A DNA stretch of 64,000 nucleotides, from the NCBI RefSeq assembly GCF_036227325.1, contig NZ_CP109467.1:8804001-8868000 (forward strand), read 5' to 3'. Position 1 is the first letter of the stretch, and each line of letters starts with the position of its first letter. The DNA comes from Streptomyces sp. NBC_01465. Its GTDB lineage: Bacteria; Actinomycetota; Actinomycetes; Streptomycetales; Streptomycetaceae. The notes below the pieces were generated by a model. It was not told where the DNA came from and searched no databases. It worked only from the letters and a program-made list of their open reading frames with translations. Below are positions 42,484 through 49,928 of this stretch, piece by piece. Made by a program: the position numbers and the translations under genes.

Positions 42484-42939
42484 ATGCAAAACGCAGACGA
42501 CGAAGTCCTCTTCTCCTGCGCCGTGTGCCACGGGCGGCTGTCCGCTGCGGTGCGCGAGGTCGCCCCGCCGGCCGACGCCGAGACCTGGACGCCGCTCGAC
42601 TCCCTGGTCGACCCCTGCCCGCCGAGGATGGCGGCTGGCACCTTCGCCGTCGATCCGGAGCCCGGGCGCGTCGCCTGGGGCGCGCCGCCCAAGGGCTTCG
42701 GACGTTCCCGGGCAGGCCAAGGGCCCGAGGTGGACCTGCTGTTGAGCCCCGGCGACCTGGTGGGTACCACGAAGATCCTCAGCCGCTGGGGCGGCTGCTG
42801 CGGACCCGCGGCGCATGACGGGCCGAATCTGGCGTGCGCAGGGTGCGGGGCAGAGGACGGGCTGTGGATCGGCGACTGCTACACCTGGCTGGAGGTCGTC
42901 CTCAACGGGCGCCTGGTCAAGGCGGAGTCGGCCCGGTAA
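42484..42939 (+). CDS. Hypothetical Cys-rich protein
   Basis: 151 residues from ATG 42484. Cysteines occur as CAVC near the start and as GGCCGP and CAGCG later, suggesting zinc binding (FSCAVCHG ... NLACAGCGAEDGLWIGDC). The centre (VAWGAPPKGFGRSR, VDLLLSPGDLVGT) is beta-rich. Pairs with the preceding gene. No family recognised. Confidence 0.6.
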   Translation: MQNADDEVLFSCAVCHGRLSAAVREVAPPADAETWTPLDSLVDPCPPRMAAGTFAVDPEPGRVAWGAPPKGFGRSRAGQGPEVDLLLSPGDLVGTTKILSRWGGCCGPAAHDGPNLACAGCGAEDGLWIGDCYTWLEVVLNGRLVKAESAR

Positions 42940-42983
42940 CAAGCGAGCAGCCCGATATCGGGATGCGCAGCCGCCGAGGCTCG

Positions 42984-43202
42984 TTAGTTGCTGGAGTCGC
43001 CACCGTCGTCGCCGCTGCTGGAGGACCCGTTGCGGCGGTGGTTCTTCTGGGCTCCGCGGACCAACTGGCCTGCGGCGAGGGTGACGGCCGCGACGACTCG
43101 CACCGGGCGGGGACCGCCGCGCTCTGCCCACACCACGCACACGCATCCGACGATGACAAGGGCCAAGATCCCCAGCAGCACCACAACAGCCAACGTTCCC
43201 AC
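42984..43202 (-). CDS. Small membrane protein
   Basis: 72 residues from GTG 43202. The first 27 residues are one hydrophobic helix (LAVVVLLGILALVIVGCVCVV), followed by a basic stretch and a Ser/Gly/Asp-rich tail (GSSSSGDDGGDSSN). Typical of small actinomycete membrane proteins of unknown role. Divergent from the antitoxin gene. Confidence 0.5.
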   Translation of the reverse strand: MGTLAVVVLLGILALVIVGCVCVVWAERGGPRPVRVVAAVTLAAGQLVRGAQKNHRRNGSSSSGDDGGDSSN

Positions 43203-43343
43203 CCCTGCATCCGGCCCGTACGGTCCCTTTGATCATTTCAGACGGCGTGGGTGCGCGGCACCCGTGACAAGGCGCCTAGCAGGCCTGGCAGTCACATGCG
43301 GGTACCGGCTTACAAGGCGCTGACGTCCACTGATTTACGACGT

Positions 43344-43360
43344 GGTACCTCGTGAGTACC
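43344..43360 (+). promoter_or_regulatory. Palindromic operator before the Doc-like pair
   Basis: GGTAC-N7-GTACC, a perfect 5-bp-arm palindrome centred 17 bp upstream of the antitoxin ATG. Its position at the promoter fits autoregulation by the antitoxin. Confidence 0.5.
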
Positions 43361-43368
43361 GTGGAGGC

Positions 43369-43620
43369 ATGTCGGCTCTCAATGTGGACTTTCCCGACGA
43401 GGAGCTCCAGGAGCTCCGCGAGGTCGCCAAGGAACGCGGCATGACGATGAAGGCCTTCGTGAGGGCCTCGACCGCGGACGCCATCGCCCAGCACCGGGCG
43501 CTGAAAGCCGGAGCGGAACTCTTCGAGCGGGTCTTCAACGACACCGCGCTGGCCGACGCCATCACCGCGGCCGGCATCGACGATGGGCCCCGGCCCACGA
43601 ACAAGAGCCGGGCCGCCTGA
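43369..43620 (+). CDS. Antitoxin of the Doc-like pair
   Basis: 83 residues; ATG 43369 follows GTGGAGG. MSALNVDFPDEELQELREVAKERGMTMKAFV is an RHH-like DNA-binding front, followed by a helical, disordered tail (GAELFERVFNDTALADAI) that would mask the toxin. The stop is 3 bp before the toxin ATG. Such antitoxin plus Fic/Doc-like toxin pairs are recurrent in Streptomyces. Confidence 0.75.
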   Translation: MSALNVDFPDEELQELREVAKERGMTMKAFVRASTADAIAQHRALKAGAELFERVFNDTALADAITAAGIDDGPRPTNKSRAA

Positions 43621-43623
43621 TCC

Positions 43624-43998
43624 ATGCCGTCCGTCGTACACATCGACGTCCGCTGGCTCCTCCAGCAACAAGAAGCCGTCCTCAAGGACGCCACTGTCAC
43701 TGACTTCTCCGCCCTGGTCGCCGCCGTCGCCCGCCACCGCGTCGACCCGCCCCGCCTCGGCATCGACTCCGACCCGGCCTGGCGCACCGCAGCCCTCCTG
43801 CACACCCTGCTCCTGCTCAAGCCGCTGCCCGCGTACAACGTGCGCTTCGCCTGCGCGATCACCATCGCCTACATGCACCTCAGCGGCGAAGGCATGGACG
43901 TGCCGTACGGCGAACTCGTCGAACTCACCAAGGACTTGAAGTCCGAGGCGGTCGATGTGTTCGCTGCCGCCGACCTGCTCCGTTCGTGGCAGGGCTGA
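43624..43998 (+). CDS. Doc/Fic-family toxin-like protein, degenerate motif
   Basis: 124 residues. The layout HIDVRWLLQQQEAVL, then FSALVAAVARHRVDPPRLG, WRTAALLHTLLLL and NVRFACAITIAYMHLSGEGM matches the actinomycete Doc-like toxin component. In true Doc/Fic proteins the active loop reads HxFx(D/N)GN(K/G)R; here the corresponding LKPLPAYNVR keeps Asn and Arg but lacks the catalytic His. Activity as a kinase/AMP-transferase is therefore doubtful, or the subgroup uses another chemistry. Confidence 0.75.
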   Translation: MPSVVHIDVRWLLQQQEAVLKDATVTDFSALVAAVARHRVDPPRLGIDSDPAWRTAALLHTLLLLKPLPAYNVRFACAITIAYMHLSGEGMDVPYGELVELTKDLKSEAVDVFAAADLLRSWQG

Positions 43999-44074
43999 AG
44001 CCACACTGGCGCAGCAGGACAGCGGGCGGCGGTATGAGCTGGCGCTGTCTGTCCTCCCTGGGGTCGTTGCTCCC

Positions 44075-44326
44075 TTAGAACTCCGCGCACTCGCGCAAGG
44101 CGGCGCGGAACACCGCCGCGTTCTCGTGTGCGGCGCCGAAGTTCTCGCGGATCTGGGCGGCCTGCCGCATCACGAATGCTCGCTGCTGCTCGGGAAGTTG
44201 GTCCAGTACGGTCGGTCCGGCGCGGACTGCGGCACGGTGCCTGCGGCAATCGTCCCAGCAGGGGCATCCCGCGGCGGGCCGGCTCGGCGTCGACTGCGGC
44301 TCCGAAAGGGTCCGGCCCAGGCTCAT
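44075..44326 (-). CDS. Small hypothetical protein
   Basis: 83 residues from ATG 44326. After a short variable head it has CPCWDDCRRHRA, possibly metal-binding, then two helices (LDQLPEQQRAFVMRQAAQI, NFGAAHENAAVFRAALRECAEF). The pattern looks like a genuine coding gene of unknown function, convergent with the Doc-like operon. Confidence 0.5.
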   Translation of the reverse strand: MSLGRTLSEPQSTPSRPAAGCPCWDDCRRHRAAVRAGPTVLDQLPEQQRAFVMRQAAQIRENFGAAHENAAVFRAALRECAEF

Positions 44327-44407
44327 CGTGTGCGCGCCACACGACTCCGGTCGGTCCCGACCCACCCTCCTGGGCTCAGTGGCGGGCGGGCCGGGGCTGC
44401 GAGGTCT

Positions 44408-45817
44408 TCAGTAGGGGAAAGGGCGCGGGAACGGTCCGGGGCGGAGGTCGGTGAAAGCGTTCTCCACCGTGCGGGTGCCTTCCTGGTAGTAGCTCCACAT
44501 GGTCCGGAAGCCCGGTCCGTAGGCGTCCGCGCGGGTGTTCAGGGCTGTCGGACTCACGTCCGGCCAGTGGCCGGTGCGCAGTCGGTCGAACAGCGACTGC
44601 AAGGCGGTCAGCTCCTCGGCCGCCGTGAAGAAGCAGTGGTTGGCCCGCTCGACGTAGACCTGGCGCAGCCGCTCCGAGCGGTGGAGTGCCGCGATCCGGT
44701 CGCCGTACCAGCGCTCGGCCTCCACGGGGGCGGTGCCGTCGCCGCTCGAGTGCAGGGTGAGGGTGGGGCGGGTGATCAGGCCGGTGAGGTTGCCTTCCAG
44801 TGCCAGGCGGGCGGCTGCTTTTGTATCGGGCTTGATTCTCGGGGCGGCGTTCAGTCGGGCGAGATCGGCGTCCAGGTCGAGGCCTGCCCTGCGGTAGAGC
44901 TCCGTCACCTCGTCGCGGCCGCTCGACCCGGCCAGTTGGGCGCGGTAGTCAACGCCGGTGGTCCAGGATGGGTTGCCGCCCAGTTCCGTCTCCAGCTGGG
45001 TGCGGCCGAAGCCGAAGAGGAACGCGCCGATCTGGTAGCGGTCGTAGAGGTACTGGTGGATGACCTGCTCGGCCGGGTCCACCGGGCGGGAGTCGAGCGA
45101 GTCGGCCCAGCCGGGTATGGGGCCGAAGGCGTTCGCCAGGGCCAGGCGGGCCTGCTGCTGGGGGGTGCCGAGGGCGGCCGCGCGTAGCAGGGTGTTGGCT
45201 CGGTCCTGGTTGGCGGCCGGGTCCTCGATTCCGGTCAGCTGCACCGGATCGTTCTCGAACAGCAGGGTCTTTGCGGCGAAGGCTACGTCCAGCAGGGCGT
45301 TGTCGGCCGCCACCGCGCCCGCCACGTCGCCGCACATCGGCAGAGCGGCCGTGATGCGGTCCGGGTGCCGCTCGGCCAGTACCGCGGTCAGTGCGCCGCC
45401 GAGGGACTTGCCCCAGGCGATGACCTGGCGGGGCTTGCCCACGTTCGCAGTGAACCAGTTGACGAGGGCGAGCTGGGCGTCCGCCATTGCCGGGGTGGGC
45501 CAGGGAGAGCTCGGGAAGTCCGTTCCGGCCAGTGCGTAGCCGTGGGCCAGGAGCCAGTCGGTGAGCTGGGGGTGGTCGGCGTCCGTGTCGATGAGTTGTG
45601 GGCTGCCGCCGGGGGTGGTGAAGGCGTGGCTCCACAGGAGTAGTTCGCCGTTCCAGTTCGGTGGGAGCCGGACCGCGAACGGTACGCCGGCGACGGTGCC
45701 GGTGAGGCGCTGCGGCTGGGCCGGGTCGTCGGCGGCGGCTCCGGGGGCGGTGAGCAGGCTGATGGCTGTCAGGAGTAGGGCGGCCGCGGTGGCGGCTGTG
45801 CGATGACCAATCCTCAT
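44408..45817 (-). CDS. Secreted alpha/beta hydrolase
   Basis: 469 residues; ATG 45817 begins a Sec signal peptide (TAATAAALLLTAISLLTAPGAAA). The fold is alpha/beta hydrolase: strand ELLLWSHAF (oxyanion side), nucleophile elbow AWGKSLGGA with S138, acid near LHSSGDGTAPVEAERW, and catalytic His in ERANHCFF. An insertion of about 150 residues forms a helical lid. Length and layout resemble secreted peptidase/esterase-like hydrolases of Streptomyces; the substrate is unknown. Divergent from a wHTH regulator across 95 bp, which may control it. Confidence 0.75.
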   Translation of the reverse strand: MRIGHRTAATAAALLLTAISLLTAPGAAADDPAQPQRLTGTVAGVPFAVRLPPNWNGELLLWSHAFTTPGGSPQLIDTDADHPQLTDWLLAHGYALAGTDFPSSPWPTPAMADAQLALVNWFTANVGKPRQVIAWGKSLGGALTAVLAERHPDRITAALPMCGDVAGAVAADNALLDVAFAAKTLLFENDPVQLTGIEDPAANQDRANTLLRAAALGTPQQQARLALANAFGPIPGWADSLDSRPVDPAEQVIHQYLYDRYQIGAFLFGFGRTQLETELGGNPSWTTGVDYRAQLAGSSGRDEVTELYRRAGLDLDADLARLNAAPRIKPDTKAAARLALEGNLTGLITRPTLTLHSSGDGTAPVEAERWYGDRIAALHRSERLRQVYVERANHCFFTAAEELTALQSLFDRLRTGHWPDVSPTALNTRADAYGPGFRTMWSYYQEGTRTVENAFTDLRPGPFPRPFPY

Positions 45818-45912
45818 TCGGTCAGACTGAGGACCGCGTTCGCCTTGCGGCAATCCTTTCAATCTGGCTCGAAACGACGACACCCGGTCAACGAGCTGAG
45901 AGCATACGGTTC

Positions 45913-46872
45913 GTGCTGCGGATCGTCTTCGACATGGCTGACCTGGCGCGGGTGCAGCTGTCCCCGGCCGGGGTCACCCTGGCCATCGAGGCCTTCTACA
46001 GCAGCTTGGCCCTGCGGCAGCGCACGGTGGCGCCGCTGTTCGGCGACTGGCGGCGGCAGTTGCGGCCGCTGGTGCCTGCCCGTGCCAAGCCGCTGTTCGA
46101 GGTCTTCGACCCCTACGGGCCCGTTCCGATGTTCATGGTGAAACGCACCGACAGCGCCGAGGTCTTCACCGATCATCTGCTGTCCGTACCCCGGGAGCGC
46201 TGGCGTGCCGATCTGGCGGAGGCCGGATACGCGGCGCGCACCGCGTTCGCCCACCGTGTCGCCTCGGGGGAGTTCGCCGCGCGCCGTGAGTTGGCCGACG
46301 CGATCGCGGCCTATCGGACCGGATTCGACGCCTTCGTGCAGCCGATGCGGGCGCTGGCCGAGGCGGATCTCGCCCATCGGGGTGCGGTGCTGGGGCGCGA
46401 CGGGCTGGCCGGGCTGTTCGGCTCGTTGCATCCGGCTGTGCGGTGGCGGGCGCCTGTGCTGGAGATCGGGCATCGGGATAAGCGAGAGATCGTGTTGGGC
46501 GGGCGGACGCTCTGCCTGGTGCCCGCTGTGTTCCTGTGGCGGGGGCCGCAGGTGCTTGCCGAGTCCTCGATTGTGTTCCTCACCTATCCGGTACAGGGGG
46601 CGTTGGGGTTCGGTGGTGCTGCTGACGGCGATCCGCTTGAGGAGTTGCTGGGCCGTACCCGGGCTGCGGTGCTCAGGGCGGTGCGGCGGGGAAGGTCTAC
46701 CGGGGAGCTGGCCGAGTTGCTGGGCATCAGCCCGGCCTCGGTTTCGTACCAGACCGCGGTGCTGCGTCGGGCCGGTCTGATCGGTACGCGGCGGGTGGGG
46801 CGGGCTGTATGTCATCAGTTGACGGCGCTCGGGCGGCAGACGGTGTATGCGGGGCAGGTTCCGGTCCGCTGA
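45913..46872 (+). CDS. ArsR-like winged-helix regulator with DUF5937-type N-terminus
   Basis: 319 residues from GTG 45913. The N-terminal 230 residues (LRIVFDMADLARVQLS, FEVFDPYGPVPMF) match the DUF5937-like sensor part seen in Streptomyces regulators. Residues about 255-310 are a winged helix (AAVLRAVRRGRSTGELAELLGISPASVSYQTAVLRRAGLIGTRR). It is divergent from the secreted hydrolase gene, which suggests local regulation. Confidence 0.75.
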   Translation: MLRIVFDMADLARVQLSPAGVTLAIEAFYSSLALRQRTVAPLFGDWRRQLRPLVPARAKPLFEVFDPYGPVPMFMVKRTDSAEVFTDHLLSVPRERWRADLAEAGYAARTAFAHRVASGEFAARRELADAIAAYRTGFDAFVQPMRALAEADLAHRGAVLGRDGLAGLFGSLHPAVRWRAPVLEIGHRDKREIVLGGRTLCLVPAVFLWRGPQVLAESSIVFLTYPVQGALGFGGAADGDPLEELLGRTRAAVLRAVRRGRSTGELAELLGISPASVSYQTAVLRRAGLIGTRRVGRAVCHQLTALGRQTVYAGQVPVR

Positions 46873-47011
46873 GGTGCGGGCGCCTGTGTTGTGCGGTCGG
46901 GTCGGGCGGCCCCTTCCGCTGGCTGTGACGTTGTTCAGTGGGCTCTGGCACAGATCTTGGGGAGTCGTCGCGGAGAGTGCCTGTGTCGTTCGATTGCTCT
47001 AGCCCAGCGCG

Positions 47012-47197
47012 ATGGTCAAGCAGGCGCTGGCGTACTCCATCGCCGACTGTACGGAGAACTTCCTGCGGGGCTCGCACAACCTCCACGACGCGCCGATCAC
47101 GCACACGGAGGCGATCCACCTGCGGGACATGGCCCGGGAGGCGACCAGGAAGCAGTTGAAGCTTGAACGTGAGCGGGAAGGACGGCCGATCCGATGA
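47012..47197 (+). CDS. Small hypothetical protein
   Basis: 61 residues from ATG 47012 (MVKQALAYSIADCTENFLRG, then THTEAIHLRDMAREATRKQLKLEREREG). Helical and charged. Its TGA overlaps the next ATG as ATGA, supporting a two-gene operon. Function unknown. Confidence 0.4.
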   Translation: MVKQALAYSIADCTENFLRGSHNLHDAPITHTEAIHLRDMAREATRKQLKLEREREGRPIR

Positions 47198-47322
47198 CTA
47201 CGACGAGCAAGGTGAAGTTCTTCCTCGTGCGGGATTCAGGGGGTGACAGGAGTGGAGCACCAGCAGGACCGTCAAGGTCGAGGCCGTCGCGGACGACTCC
47301 GGCTGGAACTACGCAGGCATAG
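47194..47322 (+). pseudogene. Frameshifted small gene remnant
   Basis: Begins at the coupled ATG 47194 as MTTTSKVKFFLVRDSGG, but the reading turns to low-complexity Ser/Arg/Pro after about 47245 and stops at 47322. A plausible continuation (RTVKVEAVADDSGWNYAGIAAD) lies in another frame from about 47253, so a frameshift probably broke the gene. Confidence 0.35.
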
Positions 47323-47510
47323 CTGCCGACGTGACACAGGCGCTGCGCCGCTCCCGCCGGCTGCCGCACCGGTTCGTCGCCGCCGTCTGTGCCCTCACCG
47401 CGGGAGACCGCACTTCGGTCCGCCGGGCGGGCCGGCGGGCCGAAGGAACGATCGCAAGGCGCACCGCTGGCCCCATGGTTCTGGCTTCGCGGGTCCGTGG
47501 GCCGTTTTCG

Positions 47511-48359
47511 CTACAGGATGCACTGCACGGGGGAGACCAGTTTGTCACCACTGCCGGCGCTGTCGGTGGAGACGCCGTCGGTGTACCAGTGGTTGCCGCT
47601 CGCGGGGACGGAGTAGTCGATGGAACCGTTTCCCTCGTTGCCGTCCTGCTTGGAGAGGTACACGCCGCCGGACAGCGCGATGTATCCCGGATTGCACGGC
47701 CCGTAGACGTTCACCCTCATGTTGGGCGGGGCCGGGGTGCTGTTCTGGGACACGTAGGAACTCCGCAACGGCGCGCACTGGGTGGTGATGACGAGTGATT
47801 CCTTGGCGGCGGTCGTCGTGGCCGCGAAGGTCCAGCCGGTGCCGTCGGCGGAGACCGCGTTGGACACCATCCTGTAGGTGTCCGTCGAGAGGCCGCCGTT
47901 GTACTTCCTCATGTAACCGCCCCCGCCGAAGGCGCGCATGCCGGCCGGGCAGTACGCCACGCCCCGTCGGAATCCGGTCCCCTGCGGAAATCCGACCACC
48001 CGGGTGGTGACCTCGGAGATGGCGGCGAACGGTTCACAGCCGACGGTGACGTTCAGGTATCCGTGGACTCTGGCCGAGGCCGTGGCCCGGTCGAAGAAGT
48101 TGATGTCCGGGGCGAGTCCGACGAGCTGCCCCCCGGGGGCGGACGCCCCGGAGGACACCACTCGGCTGCCACTGGGGCACTGCGCGGAGCCGAACACGGG
48201 GACGCTGCTCGAAGCGCTCCAGAAGGACTGGGTCACGTAAGTGATGGGCTGGGAGGCGGGCACATCGGCCGCCGCGGGCGTGGCGCAGTAGGTCAGCCCG
48301 GTGCCGACGATCGCGGTCGCCAAGGCGGCTGCCGCGGAGGCGAAACGTAAGATTTTCAC
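47511..48359 (-). CDS. Secreted hypothetical protein
   Basis: 282 residues; GTG 48359 follows GAGAGGATCC and starts a Sec signal peptide (LRFASAAAALATAIVGTGLTYCATPAAA). The mature part has repeated CPSGSRVVSSGASAPGG / CPAGMRAFGGGGYM / CNPGYIALSGGVYL units, each about 80 residues with a Cys and a Gly-rich turn, and further Cys (TVGCEPF, TQCAPL, VQCIL). This suggests a disulfide-stabilised three-lobed beta protein. Function unknown. Confidence 0.7.
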   Translation of the reverse strand: MKILRFASAAAALATAIVGTGLTYCATPAAADVPASQPITYVTQSFWSASSSVPVFGSAQCPSGSRVVSSGASAPGGQLVGLAPDINFFDRATASARVHGYLNVTVGCEPFAAISEVTTRVVGFPQGTGFRRGVAYCPAGMRAFGGGGYMRKYNGGLSTDTYRMVSNAVSADGTGWTFAATTTAAKESLVITTQCAPLRSSYVSQNSTPAPPNMRVNVYGPCNPGYIALSGGVYLSKQDGNEGNGSIDYSVPASGNHWYTDGVSTDSAGSGDKLVSPVQCIL

Positions 48360-48449
48360 AGGGATCCTCTCATCGTGGATGGTGTGTTTTCCGCGCTGTG
48401 ATCCGCGCGAGTGTCCGCGCCTCTCCGGCAGCGGCGGGCCGGCCCCCAA

Positions 48450-49856
48450 TCATTCCGAGGGGACGATGTTCTGGTTCAGCCGGAACAGGTTGGCCGGGTC
48501 GTAGCGGTTCTTCAGCCCGACCAGCCGCTGGTAGGTGTCGGCTGGGTAGGAGGCCCGGACCAGGGACGGGTCCGAGTCGCCGGTGAAGTTCACGTAGGCG
48601 CTCACGTCCGGCCCGAGCGCGGCCGTCAACTGCCGTGCCCAGTCGACGACCTTGCCGAAACCGTCGGCGTCCATGGTCCGGGCGATGACGTTGACGATGA
48701 ACTCCTGGTCGCGGAACGCGTACGCCGTCTGCGACGCGGGAACCCTGCCCACGGCGCCGCCGAGATGCTGCAGGTGGATCTCGGTCAGCGCGTTGGGTAG
48801 CGCGGCGGAGAAGTCCCGCAGGACGCGCAGGGCATCGTCGTCGAGGGTGCGCAGGAACGCCGAGCGGAAGTAGTTGTGGATCCCCCGCGGGTAGAGCGCG
48901 TCCAGGGCCTGCTGCCATGCCGCGTACGGATGGGGCGCGAACACGTCGGCGATGACGGTGCCCAGCGAACGGAAGGGCGCGGTGGCCGCTTCGCCGGCAT
49001 CGGGATCGCCGGACCAGCAGCCGCCGACACCGATGATGGGCGCGCCGTGCACCGCTGCGGGCAGGAAGGGCGCCGCCGGGGCGGTCGTCAGATTGACCAG
49101 GGTGGTCAGTTCGTCAGGGGCCGCCGCGCACGCCGCCCGGTATCCGGCCAGCACCCGCTGGGCCTCTTCGGCCGGGTAGAAGACCAGGCCGGACAGGACC
49201 GTGGGGCCGGTCTCATGTAGCTGGTACTCGAAGGACGTCACCACTCCGAAGTTGCCGCCGCCGCCGCGCAGCCCCCAGAACAGTTCCGCGTTCTCCTGCG
49301 CGCTCGCGTGCACGAACTGGCCGTCGGCGGTGACGACATCGGCTCCGACGAGGTTGTCGCAGGCAAGTCCGTGCTTGCGCATGAGCCAGCCGATGCCGCC
49401 GCCGGTGGTGAAACCGGCGATACCCGTCGACGACACCAGACCGCCGGTCACCGCGAGCCCGAACTGCTGGGTCTCCGCGTCCAGGTCCTTCCACGTGCAT
49501 CCGGCCTGCGCGGTCACGGTCCGGCGGTCGGGACGCACCTGGATCCCCGTCATCGGGGAGAGGTCCAGCAGGATGCCACCGTCGAGGGTGGAGAACCCGG
49601 GGATGGAATGACCCCCGCCGCGTACCGCGAGCGGCTGCCCCTCACTGCGCGCGAAGTCGACGGTGCGGATCACATCGGCCACCCCGGCGCACCGGGCGAT
49701 GACCGCGGGATGCCGGTCGTGCGCCCCGTTCCAGATGCTGCGGGCCTGGTCGTACTCCGCGTCGCCGGGCACGATCGCGGTACCCCGCAGACCCTCGGTG
49801 AACTCGGCAAGAGTGGCGTCCCCGAGGGGGCTCGCCGCCGACTGGGTCGTGGTCAT
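48450..49856 (-). CDS. FAD-linked oxidase (berberine-bridge-like)
   Basis: 468 residues. FAD-binding PCMH domain: PLAVRGGGHSIPG with H83, which carries the flavin covalently in this family; GGLVSSTGIAGFTTGGGIGWL; GADVVTADG; WGLRGGGGNFGVVTSF. The second cysteinyl attachment site of bicovalent members is absent. The C-terminal BBE motif RYDPANLFRLNQNI is intact. Such enzymes oxidise alcohols, sugars or alkaloid-like metabolites. It lies 72 bp after the SARP-type regulator gene on the same strand and could be its target or neighbour by chance. Confidence 0.85.
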   Translation of the reverse strand: MTTTQSAASPLGDATLAEFTEGLRGTAIVPGDAEYDQARSIWNGAHDRHPAVIARCAGVADVIRTVDFARSEGQPLAVRGGGHSIPGFSTLDGGILLDLSPMTGIQVRPDRRTVTAQAGCTWKDLDAETQQFGLAVTGGLVSSTGIAGFTTGGGIGWLMRKHGLACDNLVGADVVTADGQFVHASAQENAELFWGLRGGGGNFGVVTSFEYQLHETGPTVLSGLVFYPAEEAQRVLAGYRAACAAAPDELTTLVNLTTAPAAPFLPAAVHGAPIIGVGGCWSGDPDAGEAATAPFRSLGTVIADVFAPHPYAAWQQALDALYPRGIHNYFRSAFLRTLDDDALRVLRDFSAALPNALTEIHLQHLGGAVGRVPASQTAYAFRDQEFIVNVIARTMDADGFGKVVDWARQLTAALGPDVSAYVNFTGDSDPSLVRASYPADTYQRLVGLKNRYDPANLFRLNQNIVPSE

Positions 49857-49928
49857 GGTTCCTCCGATGGGCCGTCACGTGGAGCACTGACGCTAAGGAA
49901 CCCGCCCCAACGGAAACTCAACGTGATC

